Positions 35,461 through 46,300 of a stretch of DNA of 64,000 nt are shown piece by piece. The stretch is from Candidatus Eiseniibacteriota bacterium (GTDB lineage Bacteria; Eisenbacteria; RBG-16-71-46; CAIMUX01; WJJG01), in contig JAGMBO010000044.1 in NCBI GenBank assembly GCA_023129715.1, positions 1-64,000 of the forward strand, written 5' to 3'. A program made the position numbers and the translations under genes. The notes below the pieces were generated by a model, which saw only the letters and a list, made by a program, of their open reading frames with translations, did no database searches and had not been told where the DNA came from. The first letter of the stretch is position 1. Every line of letters begins with the position of its first letter.

Positions 35461-37406
35461 GCAGGCAAGGCAGCAGAAGCAAGGAGCTCGGGGGGCGGCT
35501 GGTGACGGCGCTGCTGGCGGCGCTGCTCTGCGGCGTGAGCGCCGAGAGCCGGGCGGAGGCCTCAACATCCTCCTCCACCACGACCTCATCCCCATCCTCC
35601 ACCCCTGCGGACGAGACGATCCTCACCCGCTACGGGATTCGTCCCCGCTACGATACGTCGTTTCGCGTCAACCGCCAGGAGCGGAGCTGGAGCCAGACAC
35701 TCGCTTTCAGCCGCGGCGGCGGACTCGCCAACCTGAACGTGTCGCTCAATGTCAAGACGCGGGAAGATGAGACCCGCAACGACTTCGAGGAAGGGATCAA
35801 CGGCTTGAAGATCAGCGTCGGCCGCAGCAGCCGGCTGGGCAAGCTGTCCTTCAGTACCGCCGCCAACCGCAGATACACGCAGACCTCTCAGTCTCTGCAT
35901 TCGCGTGACAGCGACCAACTCGCCTTCACCAATACTCTGCCGCTGCGTGCGGCCGAGACCTCTTCGCTGAACTTGAGTTTCGGGCTTGGGTGGGTCGAGG
36001 ACCGTGAGGTCAAAGAGAACCGCCGCCTGACCACGACCGTGGATCGCACCGTGGCGACCGGATGGGAGGCGGATGCGAACCTGAAGGGCGAGTGGGCCCT
36101 GCACAGCGCCGTGAGCCTCGATGTGGGAACCAACTGGAACGGGTCGGTGCAGTCCTCACGCACGACGCACACCGAGGAGGGGGGGGGCGATGCCTTCGAG
36201 GCGACCGATCACAGGCGCGACAACCGCGCATTCGCCAATCTCGAGTGGAGTCGCAGTGAAGGTTTGCACGTCCTGCTGAAGACCAACTGGGGGGATGCCG
36301 TCGCGCAGTACTACCAGGCCTCCGCCGAGACCCAGGAGACGAAGCGGCACAACAGCCGCTCCGTCGATCTGACCGCCGACGGGGCCTTTGCCGGGCAGTT
36401 CGGCTACGTTGCGAAGATCTTCGCCGACCGCCGGCAGTTCGACTACCAGGTCGAGGCGAACGACAAGCTGAACGCAACGACGAAATACGAGCTCACGCTG
36501 GAATACCTCCCCCGCCTGCCCTTGCTGCGCGGCGGAACGCTGAGTGGAACGGCATCGCTGAGCAACAAGCGCAGCCAGCGACAGAAGACGACTCCGAGTG
36601 ACATCGAGGGCACGCTGCTCGAGGCGAAGTTCATCCGGCCGTTGGGAGAACAGTTCACTCTGACGATGCGCACGCGCGGCGACCTCGAGCAGTACTTCTA
36701 TGACGACGGATCCCTCGACAAGGACCGGTTACGCTTGGCCAATCAGGTCTTCCTGCGCTACAAGCGCGGGCCCGGCCTGCGCGCCAGTCTCGGCTACGCG
36801 TCGAACGAGGTCGAGGAGGTTCACATCCCCAGCAATCGTGCGGCTCAGAGCCAAGTGAAGAATGACTATCGCGTAACGGCCGACTATGACGCCGCTCTTC
36901 CGGCGGGGATCCGGATCAGCCAGAACTTCCAGATCAGCGCGACCTACACGTACTATGTGTATGATGAGAATCGCAATGCTCTGCGGCGCTCGAACCGGGT
37001 CACCACCAAGCTCGCCGTGCCCCTGATCGAGCACTCTTCGATCAGCTTGGTGCACATCTTCGAGAAGGCGGACAGGGGCAGCTACCGCTATCCCGAGAGC
37101 GAGGAGGGGCGGGTCTACAACAAGACCCAGCTCGACTTGCGGCAGAACCTGAGCGCCAAGATCGAGTATACGATTGCGGGAGCGATTACCCTGAGGGTGA
37201 CCGAGGACCTACGGATCACCTCGAACAAGCAGCACGCGACCGATGCGGTCACGCGGCGCGAGGCGCATTCCTTCTCGGGCTTTGTCGGCCTGCGCCGCAA
37301 CCTCGAGAATGGGATGATGGTGACAGCCAACTTCGAACGGACCGAGAGCAACAATGAAGACCCCTACTGGAAAATCGATGCCCGGGTGCAGAAGACCTTC
37401 GACTAG
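35457..37406 (+). CDS. Large beta-strand-rich outer-membrane protein, unknown function
   Basis: 649 residues with a signal peptide (about 15-32, ending SRAEA) and a Ser/Thr-rich linker (SSSTTTSSPSS). The rest is alternating-residue beta strands with charged turns (LNVSLNVKTRED, LSFGLGWVEDRE, VTADYDAAL), and the protein ends KIDARVQKTFD with a terminal aromatic, consistent with a beta-barrel of perhaps 26 or more strands. No named family is recognised. The start at 35457 lies in an ATGA overlap with the nucleotidyltransferase, suggesting the same transcript. Its 3' end overlaps the next gene by 53 bp if the earlier start of that gene is used. Confidence 0.7.
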   Translation: MSRQGSRSKELGGRLVTALLAALLCGVSAESRAEASTSSSTTTSSPSSTPADETILTRYGIRPRYDTSFRVNRQERSWSQTLAFSRGGGLANLNVSLNVKTREDETRNDFEEGINGLKISVGRSSRLGKLSFSTAANRRYTQTSQSLHSRDSDQLAFTNTLPLRAAETSSLNLSFGLGWVEDREVKENRRLTTTVDRTVATGWEADANLKGEWALHSAVSLDVGTNWNGSVQSSRTTHTEEGGGDAFEATDHRRDNRAFANLEWSRSEGLHVLLKTNWGDAVAQYYQASAETQETKRHNSRSVDLTADGAFAGQFGYVAKIFADRRQFDYQVEANDKLNATTKYELTLEYLPRLPLLRGGTLSGTASLSNKRSQRQKTTPSDIEGTLLEAKFIRPLGEQFTLTMRTRGDLEQYFYDDGSLDKDRLRLANQVFLRYKRGPGLRASLGYASNEVEEVHIPSNRAAQSQVKNDYRVTADYDAALPAGIRISQNFQISATYTYYVYDENRNALRRSNRVTTKLAVPLIEHSSISLVHIFEKADRGSYRYPESEEGRVYNKTQLDLRQNLSAKIEYTIAGAITLRVTEDLRITSNKQHATDAVTRREAHSFSGFVGLRRNLENGMMVTANFERTESNNEDPYWKIDARVQKTFD

Positions 37407-38061
37407 CGGGGCGCAGTCGGATCGCCGGGCGCTCGGCGACACCCCCGCGCCCGGACGCCGGAGAGCAGGCGGTGCACATGGCCGTGCGGGCCGGCTGGCG
37501 CTGCTGCTCTGCGCGGCGCTCTTGCTCGGCGGGTGCCTGTTCAGCACGCGCAAGGATGAGGGAGACGTCGATCCCAATGGAGGGGCGGTCTGGCTGCCCC
37601 CGGTGACGCTGGGCAACGCGCTCGGCAACATGCAACGGGCCCTCGAGAAGGGCGTGCTGACTAACTATGGTAACTCGTTCAACGATAGTTACTTCGAAAT
37701 GGTGCTCGACCCGGCCGATCTGTCCGAGCTGGGCCAGAACGAATTCGACACCTGGAACGCGTCCCTGGAAGAACAGCGGATGTCGGGGATTCTGATCAGC
37801 ACCGAGGCGACCCTCGAGGTCTTCTGGGTGCCGCGCGACTCGGTGGATCAATCGTCCAGTGTGCGCTACTATGAAGACTTAGCCTATCGCTTGGAGTTCG
37901 CTGAGCCGACCCGCTCGGTGACCTATTCCGGCAAGGTCGACCTCTGGTTCGAGGACGATGGGGCCGGGGAATGGTATATCACGAAGTGGATCGATAAGCG
38001 CGACGGCTCTCCCAACCGCACCTGGAGCTGGTTGCGGGCTCGTAACCAAGTGGAATTCTAG
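37354..38061 (+). CDS. Lipoprotein of unknown function (copy 1)
   Basis: 235 residues. After a basic leader the hydrophobic segment ends in a lipobox, LLLGGC (Cys near 61). The mature part has NALGNMQRALEKGVLTNYGNSF and ends WYITKWIDKRDGS, sharing spacing and motifs with the following lipoprotein (NLLENLKMAYRERVVAEY... WTIVKWED). The start is uncertain: ATG at 37354 lies inside the upstream gene; 37378 is an alternative. Both give an unusually long basic leader before the lipobox. Probably sits in the outer or inner membrane. Confidence 0.68.
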   Translation: MKTPTGKSMPGCRRPSTSGAQSDRRALGDTPAPGRRRAGGAHGRAGRLALLLCAALLLGGCLFSTRKDEGDVDPNGGAVWLPPVTLGNALGNMQRALEKGVLTNYGNSFNDSYFEMVLDPADLSELGQNEFDTWNASLEEQRMSGILISTEATLEVFWVPRDSVDQSSSVRYYEDLAYRLEFAEPTRSVTYSGKVDLWFEDDGAGEWYITKWIDKRDGSPNRTWSWLRARNQVEF

Positions 38062-38274
38062 GCGGGCGATGCGGGGCGGCGAGTGCCCGCCGTGGGCGGA
38101 TATCCGCCCCGCGGGCAGCCGAGACGCCGGGGAATGGCGGAAACCTGACAGCTGCAGTCGGGGTTGAATCTGCTGGGTAGAGCCGCCGGCCAAGACCGTC
38201 GATAGCACGGGCGAGGAAGATCAATCGCAGGGATGCATTCCGGCCTCTACTGGGTTTCGAGGAGGATCCGAGCA

Positions 38275-38856
38275 ATGAGACGGACACTGCAGCTGGGAGT
38301 CAGCGGGTTGCTGCTCCTCCTGATGATTGCGGGCATCACCGGATGTCCCTTCTCTCCCGATTCGGGCAACGGCGACGACCCGCCCCCGGACTTGTTCAAG
38401 GCTCGCACCTCGCCGGAGAACCTGCTCGAGAACTTGAAAATGGCCTATCGGGAGCGGGTGGTCGCCGAGTACGAGAGTCTGTTGGCGATGGACTTCACCT
38501 TCTTGCTCTCCGCCGAAGATGCCGCCGAGCCCGGGATGCCCGAGTCCTGGGGGCGGCAGGATGAGATCGGGATCCACACGAACATGTTCGACTCCGACCG
38601 CGTGCAGGACCTGTCGCTGAGCTTCGATTCGGGGGACCGCGTTTTCGACCCGACCGATGGTCTCTGGACGATCACGATCACCAACGTGCGGTTGCGCCTC
38701 TATGGGGAGACGCCGGGGAACGAGGGTGAGGGGCCGGAGGAGTACAAGGTCGACAGCGGGACCTCGAAGTTCTGGTTCCGCGAGAATGACTGGACAGAAC
38801 CGGGAACCAGCAACAAGATATGGACGATCGTCAAGTGGGAGGACAATCCCATCTAG
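38275..38856 (+). CDS. Lipoprotein of unknown function (copy 2)
   Basis: 193 residues. Signal MRRTLQLGVSGLLLLLMIAG and lipobox ITGC (Cys 24). The mature region looks like a SnoaL/NTF2-sized alpha-beta protein: LLENLKMAYRERVVAEYESLL, then beta strands ending IWTIVKWEDNPI. It resembles the protein encoded just upstream and is probably a paralogue. Start fixed by GAGGAGGATCC. The 213-bp gap before it shows no clear feature. Confidence 0.75.
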   Translation: MRRTLQLGVSGLLLLLMIAGITGCPFSPDSGNGDDPPPDLFKARTSPENLLENLKMAYRERVVAEYESLLAMDFTFLLSAEDAAEPGMPESWGRQDEIGIHTNMFDSDRVQDLSLSFDSGDRVFDPTDGLWTITITNVRLRLYGETPGNEGEGPEEYKVDSGTSKFWFRENDWTEPGTSNKIWTIVKWEDNPI

Positions 38857-38908
38857 TCCCCTCCAGGTTATCCGGGGCGCTCGCCCCGGGCAGTGGAAGG
38901 CGTTGTCG

Positions 38909-39385
38909 ATGAGCCGCAAGGCGGGATCTTCGCGGGCCGGGCGCTGGGCGCTCGGCCCGCTTCTGATAGCCTTCTTTTCCGGGGCTCTGTTGGTCGTCTT
39001 GGTCGTCGTCCTCCTCGAGTGGCCGGCGAGGCGTCCTGGGGGGGCAACTGCGGCCGCCGGGCGTCCGGCGGTGCAGGAGCAACTCGCCGGGCTGGCCGCA
39101 CTGCTTGATTCCCAGGCGGAATGGGAACAGATCGGTGACGTGAGCTGCCCGGAATGGCATGGCCGGATCGTTGATGAGACGAGTCTGGTGCGCTGGAACG
39201 CCGGGGCCACCGCCGCCCTGGGGGCGGCGGGTTTCGAGATCCTCGCCGGGAAAGAGGATCTGATCCACCGCCGCAATCGCTGGCCGCTGCAGAGATTGAC
39301 TCTCGAAGTCGGGGTTGCCGGCGAGCAGATCGCCACGGTGATTGTCGAGACGGGGCGTTCTCCGAGCCTGCCGCCGCCCTTCTAG
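38909..39385 (+). CDS. Small membrane-anchored protein of unknown function
   Basis: 158 residues with a single N-terminal membrane helix (about 17-37, rich in Leu and Val) and a 120-residue domain outside the cytoplasm. GGAAGG lies ahead of the ATG at 38909. The domain has WNAGATAALGAAGFEIL and closes with strands EVGVAGEQIATVIVETG. No family recognised. Last gene of the run that starts with the barrel protein at 35457. Confidence 0.6.
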   Translation: MSRKAGSSRAGRWALGPLLIAFFSGALLVVLVVVLLEWPARRPGGATAAAGRPAVQEQLAGLAALLDSQAEWEQIGDVSCPEWHGRIVDETSLVRWNAGATAALGAAGFEILAGKEDLIHRRNRWPLQRLTLEVGVAGEQIATVIVETGRSPSLPPPF

Positions 39386-39396
39386 GTCGCGCCTCT

Positions 39397-39617
39397 GGGC
39401 GAACGCTCCCGGGGGGCCCCGCAGGGCGAACGCTCCCGGGGCGACACGTCGGGGCGGACTCCGTGCGGCGCGGCCGCACTCCGTCCGCCCCTCCTAACGC
39501 CCCGTCCGCGTCCGCCCTGCGGGGCTCTCTGGCCGATGGCCCGTTCGCGTCCGTCTTGCGGGGCTTCCTGCCCGACGGCCCGTTCGTGTTTGCCCTGCGG
39601 GGCTGCCCGACATCCGT
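39397..39617. repeat. Repeat-rich gap upstream of secD: 27-bp duplication and 39-bp triplicate
   Basis: GGGCGAACGCTCCCGGGG occurs at 39397-39414 and 39424-39441 (27 bp apart). A separate 39-bp unit starting CCCGTCCGCGTCCGCC repeats at 39501, 39540 and 39579. Together they occupy most of the 385-bp gap 39386-39770. The unit length is a multiple of three, but no start or ribosome site is associated. Confidence 0.85.
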
Positions 39618-39690
39618 CCGTACTCGGCATGCGGGGTCTGGCTGCGGGATGGATTGCGGGCTCGGAAGGGACGGAGTCCAGAGAATACCG

Positions 39691-39720
39691 TTGATTCCAA
39701 CCTTGCGGCTTCGCTAGAAT
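39691..39720 (+). promoter_or_regulatory. Candidate sigma-70-type promoter of secDF
   Basis: TTGATT (39691-39696), 18-bp spacer, TAGAAT (39715-39720), about 50 bases before secD and just after the repeat array. Confidence 0.45.
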
Positions 39721-39770
39721 CCTAGGTCTGTGTTTTCAGGGGACTGTTTCGTCCGGCGGAGGATTTTCGC

Positions 39771-41357
<1,587 letters not shown>

Positions 41358-41427
41358 GACGATGCCGGTTGCGGTCGGGCCGACCGGGCCCGGTCGGACG
41401 TAGCGACCGAGGGGGGATTGCGGGAAA

Positions 41428-42348
41428 ATGCTGACCTTCGTCACCGATACCCACATCGACTTCATGTCCAAGCGCCGGGCGTTTTTCGTCGTCTCGGCAG
41501 TGGTCATCCTGGCCGGGATTGTCTCCTTTGCCTTGCATGGCGGCTTGCGCCTGGGCATCGACTTTGCCGGCGGGCGGCTGATCGAGTACCGCCTGGGTGA
41601 AGACCTGACGATCGACGAGCTGCGCACGGCGGCGGCGGCGGCCGGCTACGCAACCGCCGAGATCCAACCGGTGCGCGGCCGCAGTTACGTGCTCTTCCGC
41701 ATCTCCGATATCGACGTCGCCGAGCAGGAGGGTGGTGAGATTTCCCCGTCGGCGGAGATCCGCGATGCCCTGACCGCGGCGCATCCCGGCATGGAGGTCG
41801 AATTGCTCCGCGAGGAGAGCGTCGGGGCGAAGATCGGCAAGGAGATTCGCGGGCAGGCCATCTGGGCGATGTTGATCGCCCTCGGGCTGATCCTGATCTA
41901 TATCGCAATTCGTTTTGAGTTCCGCTTCGGTGTCGGCGCGGTCGTTGCTCTGTTGCACGATGTGCTCGTGACCTTGACGGTGCTGTCGATGCTCGACCGC
42001 GAGATCACCATGCCCGTGGTCGCCGCGCTGTTGACGATTGCCGGATACTCGATCAACGACTCGATCGTCGTCTTCGACCGGATCCGCGAACAGCTCGTGC
42101 GTCTCCGCCGGGAATCCTTCCCCGGCGTGCTCAATGTCAGCATCAACCAGGTGCTCTCGCGCACCGTGGTGACCTCGCTGACGACGCTCTTTGTGGCGCT
42201 CTCACTGTTGATCTTCGGTGGTGAGATCATCCGGGACTTCGCGCTCGCGATGGCGATCGGCGTGATCGTCGGGACCTACTCTTCGATCTTCGTCGCCAGT
42301 GCGCTGGTGCTCGAGTTGCGCCAGGCGGCCGAGGCGCGCGCTTCCTAG
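41428..42348 (+). CDS. secF: Protein translocase subunit SecF
   Basis: 306 residues, six membrane helices. Conserved GIDFAGGRLIEYR in the periplasmic loop and GYSINDSIVVFDRIREQL in the C-terminal half, followed by SRTVVTSLTTLFVALSLLIFGG. Works with SecD. Start preceded by GCGGGAAA. Confidence 0.95.
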   Translation: MLTFVTDTHIDFMSKRRAFFVVSAVVILAGIVSFALHGGLRLGIDFAGGRLIEYRLGEDLTIDELRTAAAAAGYATAEIQPVRGRSYVLFRISDIDVAEQEGGEISPSAEIRDALTAAHPGMEVELLREESVGAKIGKEIRGQAIWAMLIALGLILIYIAIRFEFRFGVGAVVALLHDVLVTLTVLSMLDREITMPVVAALLTIAGYSINDSIVVFDRIREQLVRLRRESFPGVLNVSINQVLSRTVVTSLTTLFVALSLLIFGGEIIRDFALAMAIGVIVGTYSSIFVASALVLELRQAAEARAS

Positions 42349-42514
42349 GCGGCCCGGTCAACATCCACCCGGCAGCGAGGCCGCGCGCGTCCCCGGGTTC
42401 TCCCCCCATGTTCGATCTCGGAACCGATGGGTCTGCAATGGGTTCCAATCGTAGACCGGCCGTGCGGCCTGCCCGGTCGCCGGCCCGACCACGCGCAGAC
42501 CTGAGGAGGTGTTC

Positions 42515-43255
42515 TTGAGAGCCTCGTCCAGGATCGGGATCCTGCATCTGCTCATCCTGACGGTTTTTCCATTGGGTCTCGGGATGGCGGCCCCCGTGGC
42601 GGCCGACCCGCTCGGGGGCCCGGGGCTGGTGTTGGCACGGCTGAAGTATGGGGGTGGGGGAGACTGGTACAGCAACCCGACCTCGCTGCCCAATCTGTCG
42701 CGGGCCCTCGCCGAGCGCACCTCGATTCCGATGCAGCGCCATCAGGAGGCGCGCGTGGCGCCCCTGGACGAGGAGCTCTTCGACTATCCGCTGCTGTACA
42801 TGAATGGCCACGGCACGATCAAGCTGACCGAGGCGGAGAAGGCACGGTTGCGCGAGTATCTGCTCGGGGGCGGGTTCCTCTTCGCCGATGACAATTATGG
42901 GATGGATGCGAGCTTCCGCGAGATGATCGCCGCGGTCTTCCCCGATCGAGCGCTCGTCGAGGTGCCCTTCGATCACCCGATCTATCACTCTTTCTACGAG
43001 TTCGACCAGGGTCCCCCCAAGATCCACGCGCACGACGACAAGCCCCCGCAGGGGTTCGGGATCTTTGATCGGGGGCGTCTGGTCGTCTTCTACACGTACG
43101 AGGCCGATATCGGGGATGGGTTGGAGGATGCCGATGTCCACAGCGACCCGCCCGAGAAACGGGAGGCGGCCCTGCGGATGGCGATCAATGTCGTCGTCTA
43201 TGCCCTAACGGGCGAAGCGGCGGCCAATCGAATCGGGGTCTCCGGCGGGGCCTAG
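42515..43255 (+). CDS. DUF4159 secreted protein
   Basis: 246 residues. Signal peptide (about 6-30, ending PVAADP). The DUF4159 core includes LARLKYGGGGDWYSNPTSLPNL, LLYMNGHG (about 90-97), YLLGGGFLFADDNYG and VPFDHPIYHSFYEF. The fold is related to class I glutamine-amidotransferase/ThuA-like domains, function unknown; it is often encoded with MoxR/BatA-type and DUF4175 genes. A TTG at 42515 is chosen because GAGGAGG ends five bases before it; a GTG at 42509 overlaps that ribosome site. Confidence 0.82.
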   Translation: MRASSRIGILHLLILTVFPLGLGMAAPVAADPLGGPGLVLARLKYGGGGDWYSNPTSLPNLSRALAERTSIPMQRHQEARVAPLDEELFDYPLLYMNGHGTIKLTEAEKARLREYLLGGGFLFADDNYGMDASFREMIAAVFPDRALVEVPFDHPIYHSFYEFDQGPPKIHAHDDKPPQGFGIFDRGRLVVFYTYEADIGDGLEDADVHSDPPEKREAALRMAINVVVYALTGEAAANRIGVSGGA

Positions 43256-43347
43256 GAGGGTTCGTTCGCCGGCACGACCTGGGGTACGCTGCCAGGTCTG
43301 CCGCCGGGGGTGCGCGGCCCGCCGCGCGGGACGAGGAACGAGAGCTG

Positions 43348-46300
43348 ATGGCAACCGACTCGCACAGGGCTGCTGCCGCGCGCCGCGCGGCGCCGCACGG
43401 GGAGGCCGGAATCGCGGTCCTGCTGCGGCATGGGCGTCGGGCGCGCCTCCGGCGGCAGAGCATCGAGATTCTCCTGGGGTGGGTGGGGCTCTGCCTGCCC
43501 GGGCTGGCCCTGCTCTTTCTCGCGGGGCTGGCGGTGCCGCCGGAGCGGCACTGGTCGGGGATCATGGCGGGTCTGGCCCTGGTCTGGATCGTGGGGACGC
43601 TGCTCTGGGTGGCTCGGGGGGCTCTCTGGCGGCGCCTCAGCCTCGCCGCCTATGCCCAGTGGCTCCAGCGTCTCGCCGGCCTGCGGCGCAACGAGCTGAC
43701 CAATGCGTTGGCTCTCGAGCGGGATCGCGCCCGTTGGGCGGATGATCCGATTTCACGCGATCTCGTCGAGCTGGCGATTGTCCGCGCTCGTGAGCGATTT
43801 CGCCGGCTGTCCCTGCGCGCGCTCCACGCTCGTCGCTCGCTGCGGGGCCCGCTGCTGCGCGCTGCGGCCGCGGGGCTGCCCCTCCTGCTCGTTGCGTTGC
43901 TCGCCCCCGCGCGCTTCGCCGACACCGCCCGGCTCTTCCTCGCCGCGGGCGGGGTGGGGGTCGTGCCGCCGGTCACCCTGGAGGTTTCTCCGGGCGCCGA
44001 GCGGGTTGAATGGGGCGCCTCGGTGGAGATCGAAGCGACCATCGCCGGCCGCCGGCGGCCCGACGGCGCCGCGATCGAGATGCGCCGTCCCGATGGAGAC
44101 TGGACCGCGGTGCCGATGGTGCGCGTTCCCCGGGGGGATGACCGCGACCGCTACTCGTTCCTGATCAGCTCGCTCAAGGGGGATCTCGACTACCGCATCG
44201 AGGCCCGCTGGGCGAGCAGTCCGGTCTATCACCTGCGCGTGGTGCACCGCCTGCAGGCGACGGGCTACCGCAAACGCTATGAGCCTCCCGCCTACACGGG
44301 GCTGGCCCCGCAGCGCGAGGTCTCCTCGGCGGGCGACCTGGCTGGGCTGGTCGGGACCATCGTGACCCTCGAGGTCCTCCATCGGCGTCCGGAGATCGCG
44401 GGGCGGATCCTCTTCGACGCCGGCGGCGATCCGTTGCCCCTGCGACCCGTCGCCGACGATCGCCTGGGTGCGAAGTGGGCGCTCACGACCTCCGGAAGCT
44501 ACCGCGTCGAGTTGCGCGATCCGCGCGAGGACGAGCGCTGGCTCTCGGATGTCTTCACGATCGAGGCGGTTCCCGACCTGGCGCCGTTGGTACGGCTGTT
44601 GAGCCCGCCGCCGGTGATCGACATGCCTCCGGAGATGCAGGTGCCCCTGGAGGTCGATTGCGTGGACGATTTCGGGGTGACCGAGGTTGCCCTGATTTAT
44701 GGCCGTCCCGGCGACGATCCGACCCGTGAGGTTCTGCGTCGCTGGATGCCGGCCAACGCCGCCGCCGCGGGCGCGACCGGCAGGGCTGCCCCGATGAGTG
44801 CTCCCGCCGATGTGGAGGCGCCGGGGGGGGCGGAGAGCGGCTCCGGCGGGGTGGAAGGCCCGTTTGGTGGAGTGCCGGCGGAGGCGCGGATCGTGCACGT
44901 CTGGAACCTCGAGTCGCTGCCGCTCCTGCCGGGCCAGGAGTTGCACTACTTCCTCCAGGTTCTCGACAACGATCCCCTGCATGGACCGAAGTCGGCCGAG
45001 ACGCCGCTCGCCACGATCCGCTTCCCGACGATGGCCGAGATGTACGTTCAGGCCGAGGATCAGCGGGAGAACGAGATCGAGTCGATGGCCGAAACTCTCG
45101 CCGATCAGGAGGGATTGCGGGAGAGCTTGCAGCGGATCTCGCGCGAGATGCTGCGCGAGGACGAGATCTCCTGGGAGCGCCAGCAAGAGCTCGGGGATCT
45201 GCTGCAGCGCCAGGAAGAGCTGGGTCGCAAGATCGAGCAGCTCGAGCAATCGCTCGAGGCCTCGGCCCAGCGCATGGAGAACCAGAGCCTCTTCTCGATG
45301 GAGGTGCTCGAGAAAGTCCGCCAGATCCAGGAACTGGTGCAGCAGGTCCACAGTGAGGATTTCCGCCAGGCGGTCGAACGCATGCAGCAGGCGTTGCAGG
45401 ATCTCGATCAGCGGGAACTGCAGCGCGCCATGGAGCAGATGAAGGTGACCCAGCAAGAGGTCAGCCAAGCGCTCGACCGGACGTTGCAGATGCTGCGCCG
45501 CCTGCTCGCCGAGGAGCAACTCGACCGCATCCTCCAGCAGCTCGATGAGCTGACGACCCGTCAGGCGGCGATCAACGAACAGCTCGCCCAGCAGGCCGCG
45601 GGTGAGACGCCCGAGACGCCTCCTGTGCCCGAGCGTGCCGGGGAGACGCCGCCTGGGGAACAGCAGGCGGCGGCCGATTCCGCCGGCGCGCCGAGTGAGC
45701 CGCAGCCGCTGAGCGAGGCCGAGGCGGAGGCGTTGGAGAAGGAGCAGGAGCGGCTGGAGCGCGAGCTGGCCGAGCTGCAGGAGATGCTCGAGAAGCTCGA
45801 GAAGGGTGACGCCGCCGTCCTGGATGACCTGCGTCAGGCGCTCGAGGAGATGCGCGAGCAAGGGGAGGCTGAGCAGGCGCTCGAAGAGATGCGCCGGGCG
45901 CGCGAGGCGATGGCGCAGAATGACCGGGAGTCCTCGTTGCGCTTTGGCCGCCGGGCCCAGAAGCGTCTCGAGCAGATGCAATCGGGTCTGAGCGCGATGA
46001 GGCAGGAGATCGATCAGGAGCGTCTCGAGTACCTGGTGCGGGCGCTCTTCGGGCTCGCCAACCGGATGGTGGATGTCTCGCTGCGCCAGGAGACGCTCGT
46101 CGCCCGGGGGCGCTCCCAGGGGCCGCACGAATTGGCTGTGCGCCAGCAGGAGCTCTACGAGGAGACACAGGCGCTGACCGACTCGCTGCAGGCGCTTTCG
46201 CGCGAGGTGCCCCTGATCGGGATGCCTCAGATGCGGGCCATGGGAGAGGCCCTGAAGAATCTCGGGGCGGCGCGCGACGCATTCGAAACGGGACAGCGGG

